DNA from: JBGRQA01 sp041725895
Lineage (GTDB): Bacteria > Bacteroidota > Bacteroidia > Bacteroidales > Marinifilaceae
Length of the DNA stretch: 64,000 nt
Assembly (NCBI GenBank): GCA_041725895.1
Contig: JBGRQA010000014.1
Location: 84,439 to 148,438, forward strand
Direction of reading: 5' to 3'
How positions within the stretch are numbered: position 1 is the first letter of the stretch; the number at the start of each line of letters is the position of its first letter. This document shows positions 54,001-62,028 of this stretch, in pieces. Made by a program: the position numbers and the translations under genes. A model generated the notes under the pieces. That model made no database searches. It worked only from the letters and a program-made list of their open reading frames with translations, and was not told where the DNA came from.

Positions 54001-54246
54001 ATTGATTTCCTTGATGCCTACAATGCCACGGACAGCCTCCTCGACACGGGAGGTAATTCCTTCCTCAACTTCTTTGGGACTGGCCCCCGGATACACCATA
54101 CTTACAAAAAGAGTCTTGGATTGAGTATGAGGGAAAAATGACTTTTTCATTGTAGCCAAAGCAATTCCTCCAGCCAGAAGAAATACCGCCACAATCATTT
54201 TCCCATAGAAGGGATATTTTACAAACCGGGATACTATACCTCGCAT
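51082..54246 (-). CDS. RND-family efflux pump inner membrane protein
   Basis: A 1054-residue AcrB/HAE-like proton-driven transporter with 12 membrane helices in two halves. ATG 54246 (MRGIVSRFVKYPFYGKMIVAVFLL) is the natural start; a GTG at 54288 would overlap the preceding gene by 20 bp. Large periplasmic loops follow TM1 (SMVYPGASPKEVEEGITSRVEEAV) and TM7. TM4 shows GILVDDGIVIGENIYTHFERG, with the paired Asp residues of the proton path, and ALSGVIINDSVVFLSKYN lies in the second half. Closest to the less-studied HAE-like 'efflux RND permease' group; substrate unknown. It follows the adaptor gene by 22 bp. Confidence 0.93.
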   Translation of the reverse strand: MRGIVSRFVKYPFYGKMIVAVFLLAGGIALATMKKSFFPHTQSKTLFVSMVYPGASPKEVEEGITSRVEEAVRGIVGIKEINSSSSESFSRVTITTTGDYDLDETLAEVKNAVDGIPTFPTGAEKPVVSKQRATTQAVFMSILGDVDLITLKRYADEIYDDLLASQVMSQVSVFGFPRLELSVEVGEEDLRRYGLSFSEISRAIANNNIDVSGGTIKNQSEEILIRSRSRSVNPDQIGEIILKANPDGSYLRIREVATIRLQFEDVPQSSYVNGKPAVTIFIQKLNTEDLKVISEYCNQYVSEFNASHEGVQLEITYDFVKMLQSRLNLLYKNGAYGLALVILSLAMFLSFRLSLWVAWGIPASFLGMFIVGNLLGITINMISLFGMILIIGILVDDGIVIGENIYTHFERGKNPRRAAIDGTLEVIPAVLTSVTTTIVAFSPLLLLSGQMEFLYEMAFVVIMCLAVSLLESFFVLPSHVGNPQVLRTRAKSTIFNRIRRKLDKAIFYVRDEVYARILVRIVKWRWVVLFIPLVFMLITSGLVGGGFIQMTFFPNVSFDWFTVNVAFKPGVNKQITIDQLKKFEDRIWEVNQELMEKYNDTIPFVEYTILNTGSAFNGLENGTHAGVVMTFLRDLEGAPVNSFQISNLVKDKIGEVKEAQKLTVGGTNPWGAPISISLLGKDLERLNQANGFLQEELGKMTSLYNITDNNPLGSREVRLKLKPKAYFLGLDLRTISSQVRQGFFGGQSQRLQEGRDEIKVWVRYPQSDRVSIGQMEDMRIKTAMGEFPLSELVEYDIERGPVSIQRYNGAREIRVDAELLDPTEPVPPIVEEISAKVIPVLSERYPGVDVEYQGQQKESRDEFKEITNFFSIAFLIIMFIVMIHFRSFFHGLIVLLMVPLGWLGSFWGHGFEGIPVSMLSMWGMVALSGVIINDSVVFLSKYNSLLLEGLNVENAVKAAGKARFRAIILTTITTSAGLYPLILERSVQAQFLIPMAVALAYGVLFGTMFMLLFFPVLILVVNDIRRLMQRTWTGRKVEGENLEPIVKESKVSLD

Positions 54247-54268
54247 TGAATTCGGTTTTTGTTTTCCA

Positions 54269-55390
54269 TTATTCCATAATCTGAACACTCATGTTCTCCG
54301 TCGCTCGCACAAGAGGTTCCACAACAAGCTTCTCCCCTTCTTTCAAACCATTAAAAACAAGCGTATTCTCATTCATCTTCACAATATGAATTTCCTGCAT
54401 CTGTAATTTGTTATCCCTAACCACGAAAACCCGATTGGTTCGGAACACTGCATTTCGAGGAATTTCCATCACACTATAGAGTTTTTTACCAGAAAACCGG
54501 GCCGTAAAATATTGCCCCTGATACAACTCAGACGATCCGGAATCGGTCAAACGTATGAAAACATTAATCGATTGAGTACCCGGATCAACAAAACCGGATT
54601 TCCGCACCAGGGTTCCCTTTGCAATGATATCACCATTATCAGATAGAATATGAACATCATCTCCCACCTTTAACCAACGAATATCCCTGGATTCAACCGG
54701 AACCTGAAGTTCCAGATTACGAGTTTCAATTATTTGGGCCAGTTTTGCACCGGGACTTGCTACCGATCCGATTTGGGTATTCACCTGAACAAAGGATCCA
54801 TCAAAGGGGGCATAAATATTGTATTTAGCGAGACGCTCCTCCTCACTTTTTATTCCATAAAACTCGCCCAGAATGTTTCGACTGGCAATAAATATCTTTT
54901 CCTTCGGGGAGCCCGGTTTCGGCAAAGCTGGCAAATCCTCATCCAGGTTGATGGAGTTAAAGAACTTCATCCAGATATCAAACCGATTGGGATAATCCAC
55001 CTTTATATCTGGGAGGGTAGAAGCCAGTTGGTTCAGAAATTTACTTTTCCGCGCCTTCAAAACCATCCTTGTATCCCTATCGTAAATTTGTATTAAAATC
55101 TCACCCTTACGAAAAGACTGCCCCACTTTTAAGGGAACATCAGAGGCAACAATCCGACCAGAAACCTCGGAACTGATAACAACTTCCAAATTGGATATCA
55201 GGCGTCCTTTCTCTTCCACAAACACATCCTGATTCTGGTATTGTACATCTACCACCTTCACATAGGGTATTAACTTCCGATTGATATCTTTTTCCGGGGC
55301 TTGCTTCATCCCAATAAGGTACTTCATTACCAGAAGGGCGAACCCCACCATGACAAAAATCAAAACAACTGTGATAATTTTCCGGTTCAT
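54269..55390 (-). CDS. RND periplasmic adaptor (HlyD/AcrA type membrane fusion protein)
   Basis: A 373-residue adaptor linking the RND pump to TolC. An N-terminal membrane anchor (IITVVLIFVMVGFALLVMKYLIG, 6-28) is followed by a lipoyl/barrel-sandwich half (SSEVSGRIVASDVPLKVGQSFRKGEILIQI near 72-101), a short helical hairpin, the second lipoyl half (YNIYAPFDGSFVQVNTQIGSVASPGAKLAQI near 190-220) and the beta-barrel and membrane-proximal domains. ATG 55390 is used; a TTG one codon earlier is unlikely. It is the first gene of the three-gene pump operon. Confidence 0.92.
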   Translation of the reverse strand: MNRKIITVVLIFVMVGFALLVMKYLIGMKQAPEKDINRKLIPYVKVVDVQYQNQDVFVEEKGRLISNLEVVISSEVSGRIVASDVPLKVGQSFRKGEILIQIYDRDTRMVLKARKSKFLNQLASTLPDIKVDYPNRFDIWMKFFNSINLDEDLPALPKPGSPKEKIFIASRNILGEFYGIKSEEERLAKYNIYAPFDGSFVQVNTQIGSVASPGAKLAQIIETRNLELQVPVESRDIRWLKVGDDVHILSDNGDIIAKGTLVRKSGFVDPGTQSINVFIRLTDSGSSELYQGQYFTARFSGKKLYSVMEIPRNAVFRTNRVFVVRDNKLQMQEIHIVKMNENTLVFNGLKEGEKLVVEPLVRATENMSVQIME

Positions 55391-55685
55391 CAATTGCTGG
55401 GTTTATAAATTAAACATGAGGAGAAATTCCAATCCAACTCAATATTTGGCTTTGTGCTACTTAATTTACAATAATTTTACGAACCTTAATAAACTTTCAA
55501 TCATTCTTTTAAGACAACAATCAGAAACCTTTTCACATCACAAACAACCAAAGGCCTCCTATCCTTCGTACAAGCAGAAAGAAGGATTCCGGAATGAATG
55601 TATTTCAGAATATTTTGAAAAGGATTTTGCAGAAAACAGGAAAAGAACTTCTCCAAAATCCTTATTATTGCAAAAAATTAAAAAA

Positions 55686-55958
55686 ATGGATCCTAAAGAC
55701 ATTCAAAAATACCGCGAGAATTTAATCAACTCTTCCAAATGGCCGACATTATATATGTTTAAGTTTATTATTCCCAACAAGGAAGAGAAACTGGAAGCAG
55801 TAAAGAACCTTTTTCCTGCCAATACCAAATTTAGTTTTAAAACCTCCAAGGATATCCGCTTTATTGGCATTACGGTAAAGGAAACAATGAATAATGCAGA
55901 CCAGGTATTGGATATTTATGCCAGAGCCCAAAAGATAGAGGGACTTATCGCTTTGTAA
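55686..55958 (+). CDS. DUF493 family protein (YbeD-like)
   Basis: A 90-residue ACT-like small protein. ATG 55686 gives MDPKDIQKYRENLINSSKWP, then the family pattern YMFKFIIPNKEEKLEAVKNLFP near 23-44 and KFSFKTSKDIRFIGITVKETMNNADQVLDIYARAQKIEGLIAL to the end. YbeD-type proteins are thought to be small regulatory domains; the function is not established. The frame stays open far upstream, but that part overlaps the adaptor gene on the other strand and has no protein-like composition. Confidence 0.85.
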   Translation: MDPKDIQKYRENLINSSKWPTLYMFKFIIPNKEEKLEAVKNLFPANTKFSFKTSKDIRFIGITVKETMNNADQVLDIYARAQKIEGLIAL

Positions 55959-55986
55959 GAATATCTGTATTCTAAAATATTTTATG

Positions 55987-56018
55987 AGGCCGTTTCATTC
56001 CTATGAAATGGCCTTTCT
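55987..56018 (+). terminator. terminator of the DUF493 gene
   Basis: AGGCCGTTTCAT (55987-55998) pairs with ATGAAATGGCCT (56003-56014), one G-U pair, then TTTCTT. It lies 29 bp after the stop. Confidence 0.75.
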
Positions 56019-56133
56019 TGTACTCAGTTACCCTATTGGAGAAAAAGATTGTCGCTCGTCAACATTGGCTCTTCCTGGCACTAGTTCCCTTTAATTCAAC
56101 CTGCTTGTAAACTTCTCCCTTCTATACCAGCCT

Positions 56134-56164
56134 ATAAAAAAAGGGAGGCACCAAGGCCTCCCTT
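56134..56164 (-). terminator. terminator of the symporter gene
   Basis: Perfect 9-bp stem AAGGGAGGC (56141-56149) / GCCTCCCTT (56156-56164), loop ACCAAG; the minus strand continues with TTTTTTT. It lies 37 bp after the symporter stop and closes the gal operon. Confidence 0.85.
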
Positions 56165-56200
56165 CCGGGGATATCAATAATCTGATTTGAAAATTAGATT

Positions 56201-57862
56201 CTACCAGAACAAAGCATACAATACTACCAAAAGAACACAAATGGTATATGCTGCAATGTTGAATCGTTTACCAGTTTTAAAGGTTTCTGCTGATACAGGA
56301 ATTCCTTTCGGATCATCTTTTCCTCCGTTTTGACGCAAACTAAAGAACATGATAATCAACATGGTTATAAGACAAGTATAGCCCATCTGATCAAGGAATG
56401 GCACATTAGGAAACCAGGATTCCAATGCTGTTCCTTCTACCCATCCCTTTGGTGCAGCTTTGAAGAAAATAGCCACAGGAATGGAAAGTAAAGCACCTTT
56501 GATAGAAGCCTTATTGGTAGTTTTCTTCCAGAACAATCCCAGCAAGAAAATAGCCAGGATTCCCGGGCTCACTACTCCTGTATACTCCTGAATGAACTGG
56601 AAAGCCTGATCAATACCACCCAACAGGGGAGCCATAATACAAGCAATCACCAATGCAACCGCTGCAGAAATACGCCCCACATTCACTGTGGTTCTGTCAT
56701 CTGCCTTGGGGTTAAAGTAAGGCTTGTAAATATCCATGGTGAAAATGGTTGAAGTGGAATTCAGCATAGAAGCCAATGAGGATACAATGGCTGCTGCCAG
56801 TGCTGCAAAAGCCACTCCCTTCAATCCTGTTGGCAAAAACTGCAACAGCCAGGGATAAGCCTTATCGGCAGCCTCCATCGTTGGCAAGTTATTCAGGGCA
56901 CCATCGCCCAATCGTGCCAAAGTGGAAGGTTCGTTCACCATCACGTAAGCAGCAATTCCGGGAATTACCACGATCAAAGGAATTACCAATTTTAGGAATC
57001 CTGCAAACACGATACCACGTTGAGATTCACGCAAAGATTTTGCAGCCAGAGTTCTTTGGATAATATACTGGTTAAAGCCCCAGTAGTAAAGGTTGGCTAC
57101 CCACATACCTCCAATCAAAACACCAATACCAGGCAAGTTGATGTACTGGGAATGGGATTTGTCCAGAATCATTTGGAAGCTATCGGGAGCCGCCTCGTAA
57201 ATGTGCTTGAAACCGGCCAATACTCCTTCGCCTCCTGAAACATTATCCAGAGCAAGGTAAGTGGTTACCAAACCACCCAAAACCAAAAATATCACCTGAA
57301 TCACATCAGTCCAGGCCACAGCGGACAAACCTCCGTACAAGGAATAACTAGCAGCGAACAGAGCCAAACCAATGATCCCATAAATCATGGGGATTCCCAT
57401 AATGGTTTCCATTGCCAATGAACCGAGGTAAAGCACCGAAGTAAGGTTCACAAAGATGTACAGGGCAATCCAGAAAACGGCCAGAATGGTTTTCAAATTG
57501 GTAGAGAATCGTTTCTCCACAAATTCCGGAATGGTATAGATTCCCTTTTCAATAAAGATGGGAAGAAAATACTTACCAACAATAATAAGGGTTAAGGCTG
57601 CCATCCACTCGTAGGAAGCAATGGCCAAACCAATGGCAAATCCGGATCCGGACATACCGATAAATTGTTCCGCAGAAATGTTTGCGGCAATCAAAGAGGC
57701 ACCAATGGCCCACCAGGGTAGCGATTTACTGGCCAGGAAATAGTCATCGGCATTCTTCACATGCCCTTCCTTATCTCGTGACACCCATAAACCAACCCCT
57801 ACAATCACCAAACCGTAAAGAATAAATACGGCATAGTCGATGAAAGAGAATGTGTTTTGCAT
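56201..57862 (-). CDS. sglT: sodium/galactose (glucose) symporter, vSGLT-like
   Basis: A 553-residue solute:sodium symporter with about 14 membrane helices. Long stretches agree by eye with the Vibrio vSGLT galactose transporter: SLPWWAIGASLIAANISAEQFIGMSGSG near 48-75, EWMAALTLIIVGKYFLPIFIEKGIYTIPEFVEKRF near 84-118, and NLYYWGFNQYIIQRTLAAKS near 258-277. The Na2-site helix AAAIVSSLASMLNSTSTIFTMDIYKPY near 360-385 is intact. It is the third gene after galK and galT on the same strand, 130 bp after galT. Galactose is therefore the likely substrate. Confidence 0.93.
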   Translation of the reverse strand: MQNTFSFIDYAVFILYGLVIVGVGLWVSRDKEGHVKNADDYFLASKSLPWWAIGASLIAANISAEQFIGMSGSGFAIGLAIASYEWMAALTLIIVGKYFLPIFIEKGIYTIPEFVEKRFSTNLKTILAVFWIALYIFVNLTSVLYLGSLAMETIMGIPMIYGIIGLALFAASYSLYGGLSAVAWTDVIQVIFLVLGGLVTTYLALDNVSGGEGVLAGFKHIYEAAPDSFQMILDKSHSQYINLPGIGVLIGGMWVANLYYWGFNQYIIQRTLAAKSLRESQRGIVFAGFLKLVIPLIVVIPGIAAYVMVNEPSTLARLGDGALNNLPTMEAADKAYPWLLQFLPTGLKGVAFAALAAAIVSSLASMLNSTSTIFTMDIYKPYFNPKADDRTTVNVGRISAAVALVIACIMAPLLGGIDQAFQFIQEYTGVVSPGILAIFLLGLFWKKTTNKASIKGALLSIPVAIFFKAAPKGWVEGTALESWFPNVPFLDQMGYTCLITMLIIMFFSLRQNGGKDDPKGIPVSAETFKTGKRFNIAAYTICVLLVVLYALFW

Positions 57863-57992
57863 AACAGGGTTATTTTATTTACTATTTACTTTTTGTAATT
57901 TCTTGTAATACCGATTCCTAATTTGTACAAGCCATTTGATCGCTACGCTCTCAACAGCTAACGAATTTATGTATCGACATTATACCAAATAT

Positions 57993-59072
57993 TTAGATCT
58001 TGGTTGAAATAGCCAAATTTCTATCGTAATTGGTATAATGCACGCGAGACAAGCTTCTCAAACGTTCGGCACTGGTTTCGGGAGTGATATCGCGCTGAGG
58101 GTTTCCCAACATCTCGTACCCTACCATAAACTTCTTTACCGTTGCAGAACGCAGCAATGGCGGATAGAAGTGCATGTGCAAATGCCATTCGGGATGATCC
58201 TCACCATCGGTTGGAGCCTGATGAATTCCTGCCGAATAGGGGAAAGAAACCTCAAACAGGTTATCGTAAATGATGGTCAACTCACGATAGATGGCTGCAA
58301 ATGCCAGTTTTTCCTCCTCATTCATTTGTCCCAGATGTTGAATGGCTCTTTTGGATACGATCATGGTCTCGAAAGGCCAGGTCGCCCAAAATGGAACCAG
58401 AGCCACAAAATGATCGTTTTCCACCAGGATGCGCTCCTTTTTCTCCAATTCTCTGCTCAAATAATCCTGCAACAGCGTTTTTCCGTGCTTCTCGTAATAC
58501 CTCAGTAAATTCTGGGATTCCTTATTAGGTTCATCAGGTACAGAACTCTGCGCCCAAATCTGTCCGTGAGGGTGAGGGTTACTACAGCCCATTACACTCC
58601 CCTTGTTTTCGAAGATTTGAATATAATTGATATTTTGACGACTTCCAAGCTCCAGGTATTGCTCCTGCCATAAGTCCACCACTTTTTTAACAGCGTCCAC
58701 CTCCATCTGAGGGATGGTTAAATCGTGACGGGGGGAGAAACAGATCACCCGGCAAATTCCAGTCTCACTTTCTGCACGAAACAAATCATCTTCGGCCAGT
58801 TTCCCCTCCGGAGCATCAGGCTTTAGGGCTGCAAAATCATTAGTGAACACATAGGTTCCATCATAATCCGGATTTATTTCACCACCAACCCGGAAATTTC
58901 CGGGACACAGGTAACATTCCGGATCGTGCTGCGGACGTTCCTCTTCCGAAACTTTCTCTACCTGTCCCTGCCAGGGACGCTTGGCCCGATGGGGTGAAAC
59001 CAAAACCCATTCTCCCGTGAGGGGATTGTATCTTCTGTGAGGATGATCCTCCATTTGAAATTTACTCATCAT
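57993..59072 (-). CDS. galT: galactose-1-phosphate uridylyltransferase
   Basis: A 359-residue Leloir-pathway enzyme that swaps UMP between UDP-glucose and galactose-1-phosphate. The catalytic HPH motif is in GCSNPHPHGQIWA near 158-170, and the N-terminal HRRYNPLTGEWVLVSPHRAKRPWQG near 12-36 is typical. The metal-site Cys pair is present as PECYLCPGN near 50-58, and the second metal region with AGIHQAPTDGEDHPEWHLHMHFYPP lies near 255. GGAGGACGA precedes two adjacent ATG codons; 59072 is taken, 59069 is equally possible. galK ends 11 bp upstream, so the two are translationally close. Confidence 0.95.
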   Translation of the reverse strand: MMSKFQMEDHPHRRYNPLTGEWVLVSPHRAKRPWQGQVEKVSEEERPQHDPECYLCPGNFRVGGEINPDYDGTYVFTNDFAALKPDAPEGKLAEDDLFRAESETGICRVICFSPRHDLTIPQMEVDAVKKVVDLWQEQYLELGSRQNINYIQIFENKGSVMGCSNPHPHGQIWAQSSVPDEPNKESQNLLRYYEKHGKTLLQDYLSRELEKKERILVENDHFVALVPFWATWPFETMIVSKRAIQHLGQMNEEEKLAFAAIYRELTIIYDNLFEVSFPYSAGIHQAPTDGEDHPEWHLHMHFYPPLLRSATVKKFMVGYEMLGNPQRDITPETSAERLRSLSRVHYTNYDRNLAISTKI

Positions 59073-59083
59073 TCGTCCTCCAA

Positions 59084-60238
59084 TTACTGCAACCTGCGGG
59101 CACCATCTCCCACTTCGGCAACATAAAAATCAGCTTTCAAGCCGGTTTTGGCCTGATAATTTTCTCCTACTTTATCAATAAAATCTTCAACTGCATCAGC
59201 CTCTACAAGACTAACAGTACAACCACCGAAACCGGCTCCCGTCATTCTTGATCCAAGCACACCTGAAATTTTGCGTGCTTCCTCCACCAGGGTATCCAGC
59301 TCAATTCCGGTAACTTCGTAATCGTCACGCAAAGAATCATGGGAGGCATTCATCAACTGTCCAAATTCCTCCAGATTCCCTTGCTTCAAAGCATCTATGG
59401 CTTTAAACACCCGTTGGTTTTCGGAAACAACATGCTTTGCCCGTCGATGCACAACCCCATTCTCCAACAGGGATTCCACTTTCTGAAATTGCTCTTCAGT
59501 CAGCTCACAAAGAAATTCGATCTTCTCCTTCCGACCTATCTGTTCCACGGCAGATTCGCACTCCGAACGCCTTTCATTGTACTTGGAATCAGCCAGTCCT
59601 CTGCGTTTGTTGGTATTGGCAATTACCAATTTGTATCCTTCCATTTCGAGGGGTACCAAATCGTAATCCAGACTGTTACAATCCAGTGCTATTGCATGAT
59701 TGTGTACACCCATTCCCACTGCAAACTGGTCCATAATTCCGCAATTCACCCCAACAAATTCATTCTCGGCCTTTTGTGATAGCTTCACCAATTCCACCTG
59801 GTCCAGATTTGCTCCGGTCAACTCATTCAAAGCAACTGAGGTTACCAATTCAACCGAAGCAGAGGAGGACAATCCAGCCCCATTGGGGATATCTCCGGCA
59901 AGCAATAACTCCATCCCCTTCAATTGAAAGCCTCTTTTTTGAAATTGCTCCATCACCCCCATGGGATACTTCACCCATTCCTCGTTCCCTTTGCAAATTT
60001 TATCCGTAGTTACACGAATTTTGTATTCAAAGTTTTCACTGGCAAAAAAGATGGAATCATCCTTTCGTTCGCGCACTGCCAAATAAGTTCCGTAACTCAA
60101 GGCACAGGGGAACACACGTCCCCCATTATAATCAACATGCTCGCCAATCAAATTCACCCTTCCCGGGGCAAAATATATTTTGCACTCACCCTCTCCATAC
60201 AGGGCTGTAAATTGCTGTTTTAAATTCTCTATATCCAT
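59084..60238 (-). CDS. galK: galactokinase
   Basis: A 384-residue GHMP kinase phosphorylating galactose at C1. The galactokinase signature GRVNLIGEHVDYNGG is at about 27-41, the ATP-binding GDIPNGAGLSSSASVEL at about 115-131, and the third GHMP motif RMTGAGFGGCTVSL near 334-347. The catalytic Asp lies in VNCGIMDQFAV near 170. It is the first gene of galK-galT-sglT, preceded by a promoter with the gal tandem-repeat operator only 16-35 bp before the start codon. Confidence 0.95.
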   Translation of the reverse strand: MDIENLKQQFTALYGEGECKIYFAPGRVNLIGEHVDYNGGRVFPCALSYGTYLAVRERKDDSIFFASENFEYKIRVTTDKICKGNEEWVKYPMGVMEQFQKRGFQLKGMELLLAGDIPNGAGLSSSASVELVTSVALNELTGANLDQVELVKLSQKAENEFVGVNCGIMDQFAVGMGVHNHAIALDCNSLDYDLVPLEMEGYKLVIANTNKRRGLADSKYNERRSECESAVEQIGRKEKIEFLCELTEEQFQKVESLLENGVVHRRAKHVVSENQRVFKAIDALKQGNLEEFGQLMNASHDSLRDDYEVTGIELDTLVEEARKISGVLGSRMTGAGFGGCTVSLVEADAVEDFIDKVGENYQAKTGLKADFYVAEVGDGARRLQ

Positions 60239-60253
60239 ATTCTATTTATCCAA

Positions 60254-60304
60254 CTGGTTGGTACTGGTGGGTAAATTTAGAGATAGTTTTTTCTATTCCC
60301 AAAA
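60254..60304 (-). promoter_or_regulatory. galK promoter with tandem-repeat operator
   Basis: On the minus strand TTTTG (60300-60304), 20 bp, TAAATTTA (60272-60279) make a good -33/-7 pair. Immediately downstream, over the predicted transcription start, lie two plus-oriented 10-bp units, CTGGTTGGTA (60254-60263) and CTGGTGGGTA (60264-60273). The same pair of units is found before galM. The remaining sequence to 60734 holds no gene. Confidence 0.6.
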
Positions 60305-60734
60305 TTTTAAGAAATTAGTTTGCTAAAAAACGCAGGAAGGAATAAAGATCAAAGACTGATAAAGGAACTTATAATACAATAGGAAAGCCTTCGCAACAGC
60401 ATCATTCACCAGTTGGAATGGGGTTAAGATTGAAACGTTTGGCAATGAATTCAAAGTCCAAAGTTATCTCCTCTCAATAGTAGAAACCGAAATAAAAGAT
60501 TGTAGCTTCGTTCTATCTCATTCAATCTTTTACCGGATGATAAAAACAGATTGTTGCCTAACCACAGGAAACCGGGCGTTTATTTCTAAAATTTAGAAAA
60601 ATAGCAATCCCCCCCTATCTGCTATTAAATTCATCCCATAGAAACACAAGCTATAACTGAATTAAATCAAAGCCTTCAAGCACCATTACGAATGCTAAAC
60701 TTTCAAGAAAGAACAGGGGCTGTGAAAAAGGGAA

Positions 60735-60758
60735 AAGGCGTCATATAACAGACACCTT
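60735..60758 (-). terminator. terminator of the gal regulator gene
   Basis: AAGGCGTC (60735-60742) pairs with GACACCTT (60751-60758), one mismatch or wobble; the minus strand continues TTCCCTTTTT. It lies 13 bp after the stop at 60772. Confidence 0.65.
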
Positions 60759-60771
60759 ACAACTTTTTAAC

Positions 60772-61782
60772 CTATAGTGATTTTCGCCGAACCATATAGG
60801 AAGGGTTCTCCACTTGCCGGTCGATTTTATTGAGCACCATTTCGGCAAGCTGCTCCCCCATTCGGGCAAAATCGGTTGAAATGGTAGTAATGCCGTCGGC
60901 CACAACTTCCTTTAGAGGTGCATCGTTATAGGAGATGATTCCCAGATCGGTTCCCAATTTCAACTTCTCCTGTTTTGCCGTTTTCACAAGGGTCACCAAA
61001 TCTTTATCACTGGGCACAATGTACACCTCCCCTTTGGAAATTTTCCGCTCGGAAAGAGAGGCAATCGTTTCGGATTCCCACTGCTTATTGTCTTTGCAAA
61101 AATTCTGGAACCCCTTCAATTGTCCCAAAGGTTCTTTACCACCAGGAAAAACAAGGATCAACTTCCGGTACTTAGCCAAAAGATCAGTGCCCTGGCTCAA
61201 AGCATCGTATACATCCTTCTCAAAATTTTGATATACAGCGGGGAAATGCTTCTGCAATTCGTTACTGGTTTGGTCCAGAATAAAGACCTTGTCCTGGGGC
61301 AGCTGCTTCAACACCGAATAAGCATCCTTAAATTTGGCAGGCATCACTACATAGGAAGTGTAATTCCCTGCGCTGTCCTCTATCAGATTTTTAAAAACCT
61401 GACGATTAAAGTGATGAAAAAAGATATCCACCACAGCTTTGCCATTCAAATGCTCCAGAAATGAATTGTAAAGGATTTCCTTAAATGCATTCAATTCATC
61501 GAAAAGAAGAAAGATTTTCTGAGTAAACTGGGTATGTGTACTCTCTATGTAATATCCTTTCCCGGGAACCGAATTAATAATCCCCCTGGCTTTCAATTCA
61601 TTGAATGCAACCAAAACAGTATCCCTCGAAAGAGAAAACTCCTTGCATATTGCATTAATAGAAGGTATCTTGTCGCCTTTTTTGAGGCTCCCTTCTTCTA
61701 TTGCCAGATTTAGAGAGTTGATAATCTGCTTATACTTGGGCACTCCGGAATCCTCGGATACTTGAATATATTTTAATGGCAT
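60772..61782 (-). CDS. GntR-type transcriptional regulator with sugar-binding domain (probable gal repressor)
   Basis: A 336-residue regulator. The N-terminal winged helix (about 12-80) is GntR type: VPKYKQIINSLNLAIEEGSLKKGDKIPSINAI then LSRDTVLVAFNELKARGIINSVPGKGYYI. The C-terminal 250 residues form a periplasmic-binding-protein/LacI-like effector domain (KIFLLFDELNAFKEILYNSF, LGTDLGIISYNDAPLKEVVADGITTIS, DFARMGEQLAEMVL). This GntR-plus-LacI architecture is that of AraR-like sugar repressors. It is divergent from galM and 533 bp upstream of galK on the same strand, so galactose or a relative is the expected effector. Confidence 0.88.
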   Translation of the reverse strand: MPLKYIQVSEDSGVPKYKQIINSLNLAIEEGSLKKGDKIPSINAICKEFSLSRDTVLVAFNELKARGIINSVPGKGYYIESTHTQFTQKIFLLFDELNAFKEILYNSFLEHLNGKAVVDIFFHHFNRQVFKNLIEDSAGNYTSYVVMPAKFKDAYSVLKQLPQDKVFILDQTSNELQKHFPAVYQNFEKDVYDALSQGTDLLAKYRKLILVFPGGKEPLGQLKGFQNFCKDNKQWESETIASLSERKISKGEVYIVPSDKDLVTLVKTAKQEKLKLGTDLGIISYNDAPLKEVVADGITTISTDFARMGEQLAEMVLNKIDRQVENPSYMVRRKSL

Positions 61783-61852
61783 AAATTATAGTTGTTGCGT
61801 AAAAATGGAAAGCAAATTGACACTGGTTTCAAATTGGACAGAATACAATGTA

Positions 61853-61901
61853 CTTATTAACAATAAGCAACAAAAGTAACAAATAATTCGAATTCCCAAA
61901 A
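61853..61901 (-). promoter_or_regulatory. candidate promoter and palindrome of the gal regulator gene
   Basis: On the minus strand TTTTG (61897-61901), 18 bp, TACTTTTG (61871-61878) fits the -33/-7 pattern. A perfect palindrome CTTATT-AAC-AATAAG (61853-61867) lies over the expected transcription start and could be an autoregulatory site, by inference. Confidence 0.4.
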
Positions 61902-61913
61902 GCATTTCAGCAA

Positions 61914-61953
61914 CTGGTAGGTACTGGTATGTATTTTTCTTTTCCTATCTTTG
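61914..61953 (+). promoter_or_regulatory. galM promoter with tandem-repeat operator
   Basis: TATCTTTG (61946-61953) is an exact TAnnTTTG -7 element. Just upstream, in the -33 region, are two 10-bp units CTGGTAGGTA (61914-61923) and CTGGTATGTA (61924-61933), nearly identical to those at galK. No TTTG is present at -33, so the element overlaps where the -33 box should be. Confidence 0.6.
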
Positions 61954-62028
61954 TAGAAAATTTAAACCAAACCAACCGGAACCGGTTTTAAAACTTCTTT
62001 CAAAAACACAAATCAATTGAATCAAACT

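Noticed and set aside
55281..55685. Upstream in-frame extension of the DUF493 gene to a 225-residue protein
   Set aside because: The extension overlaps the adaptor gene on the other strand and has no protein-like composition; the DUF493 family is about 90 residues and starts at ATG 55686.
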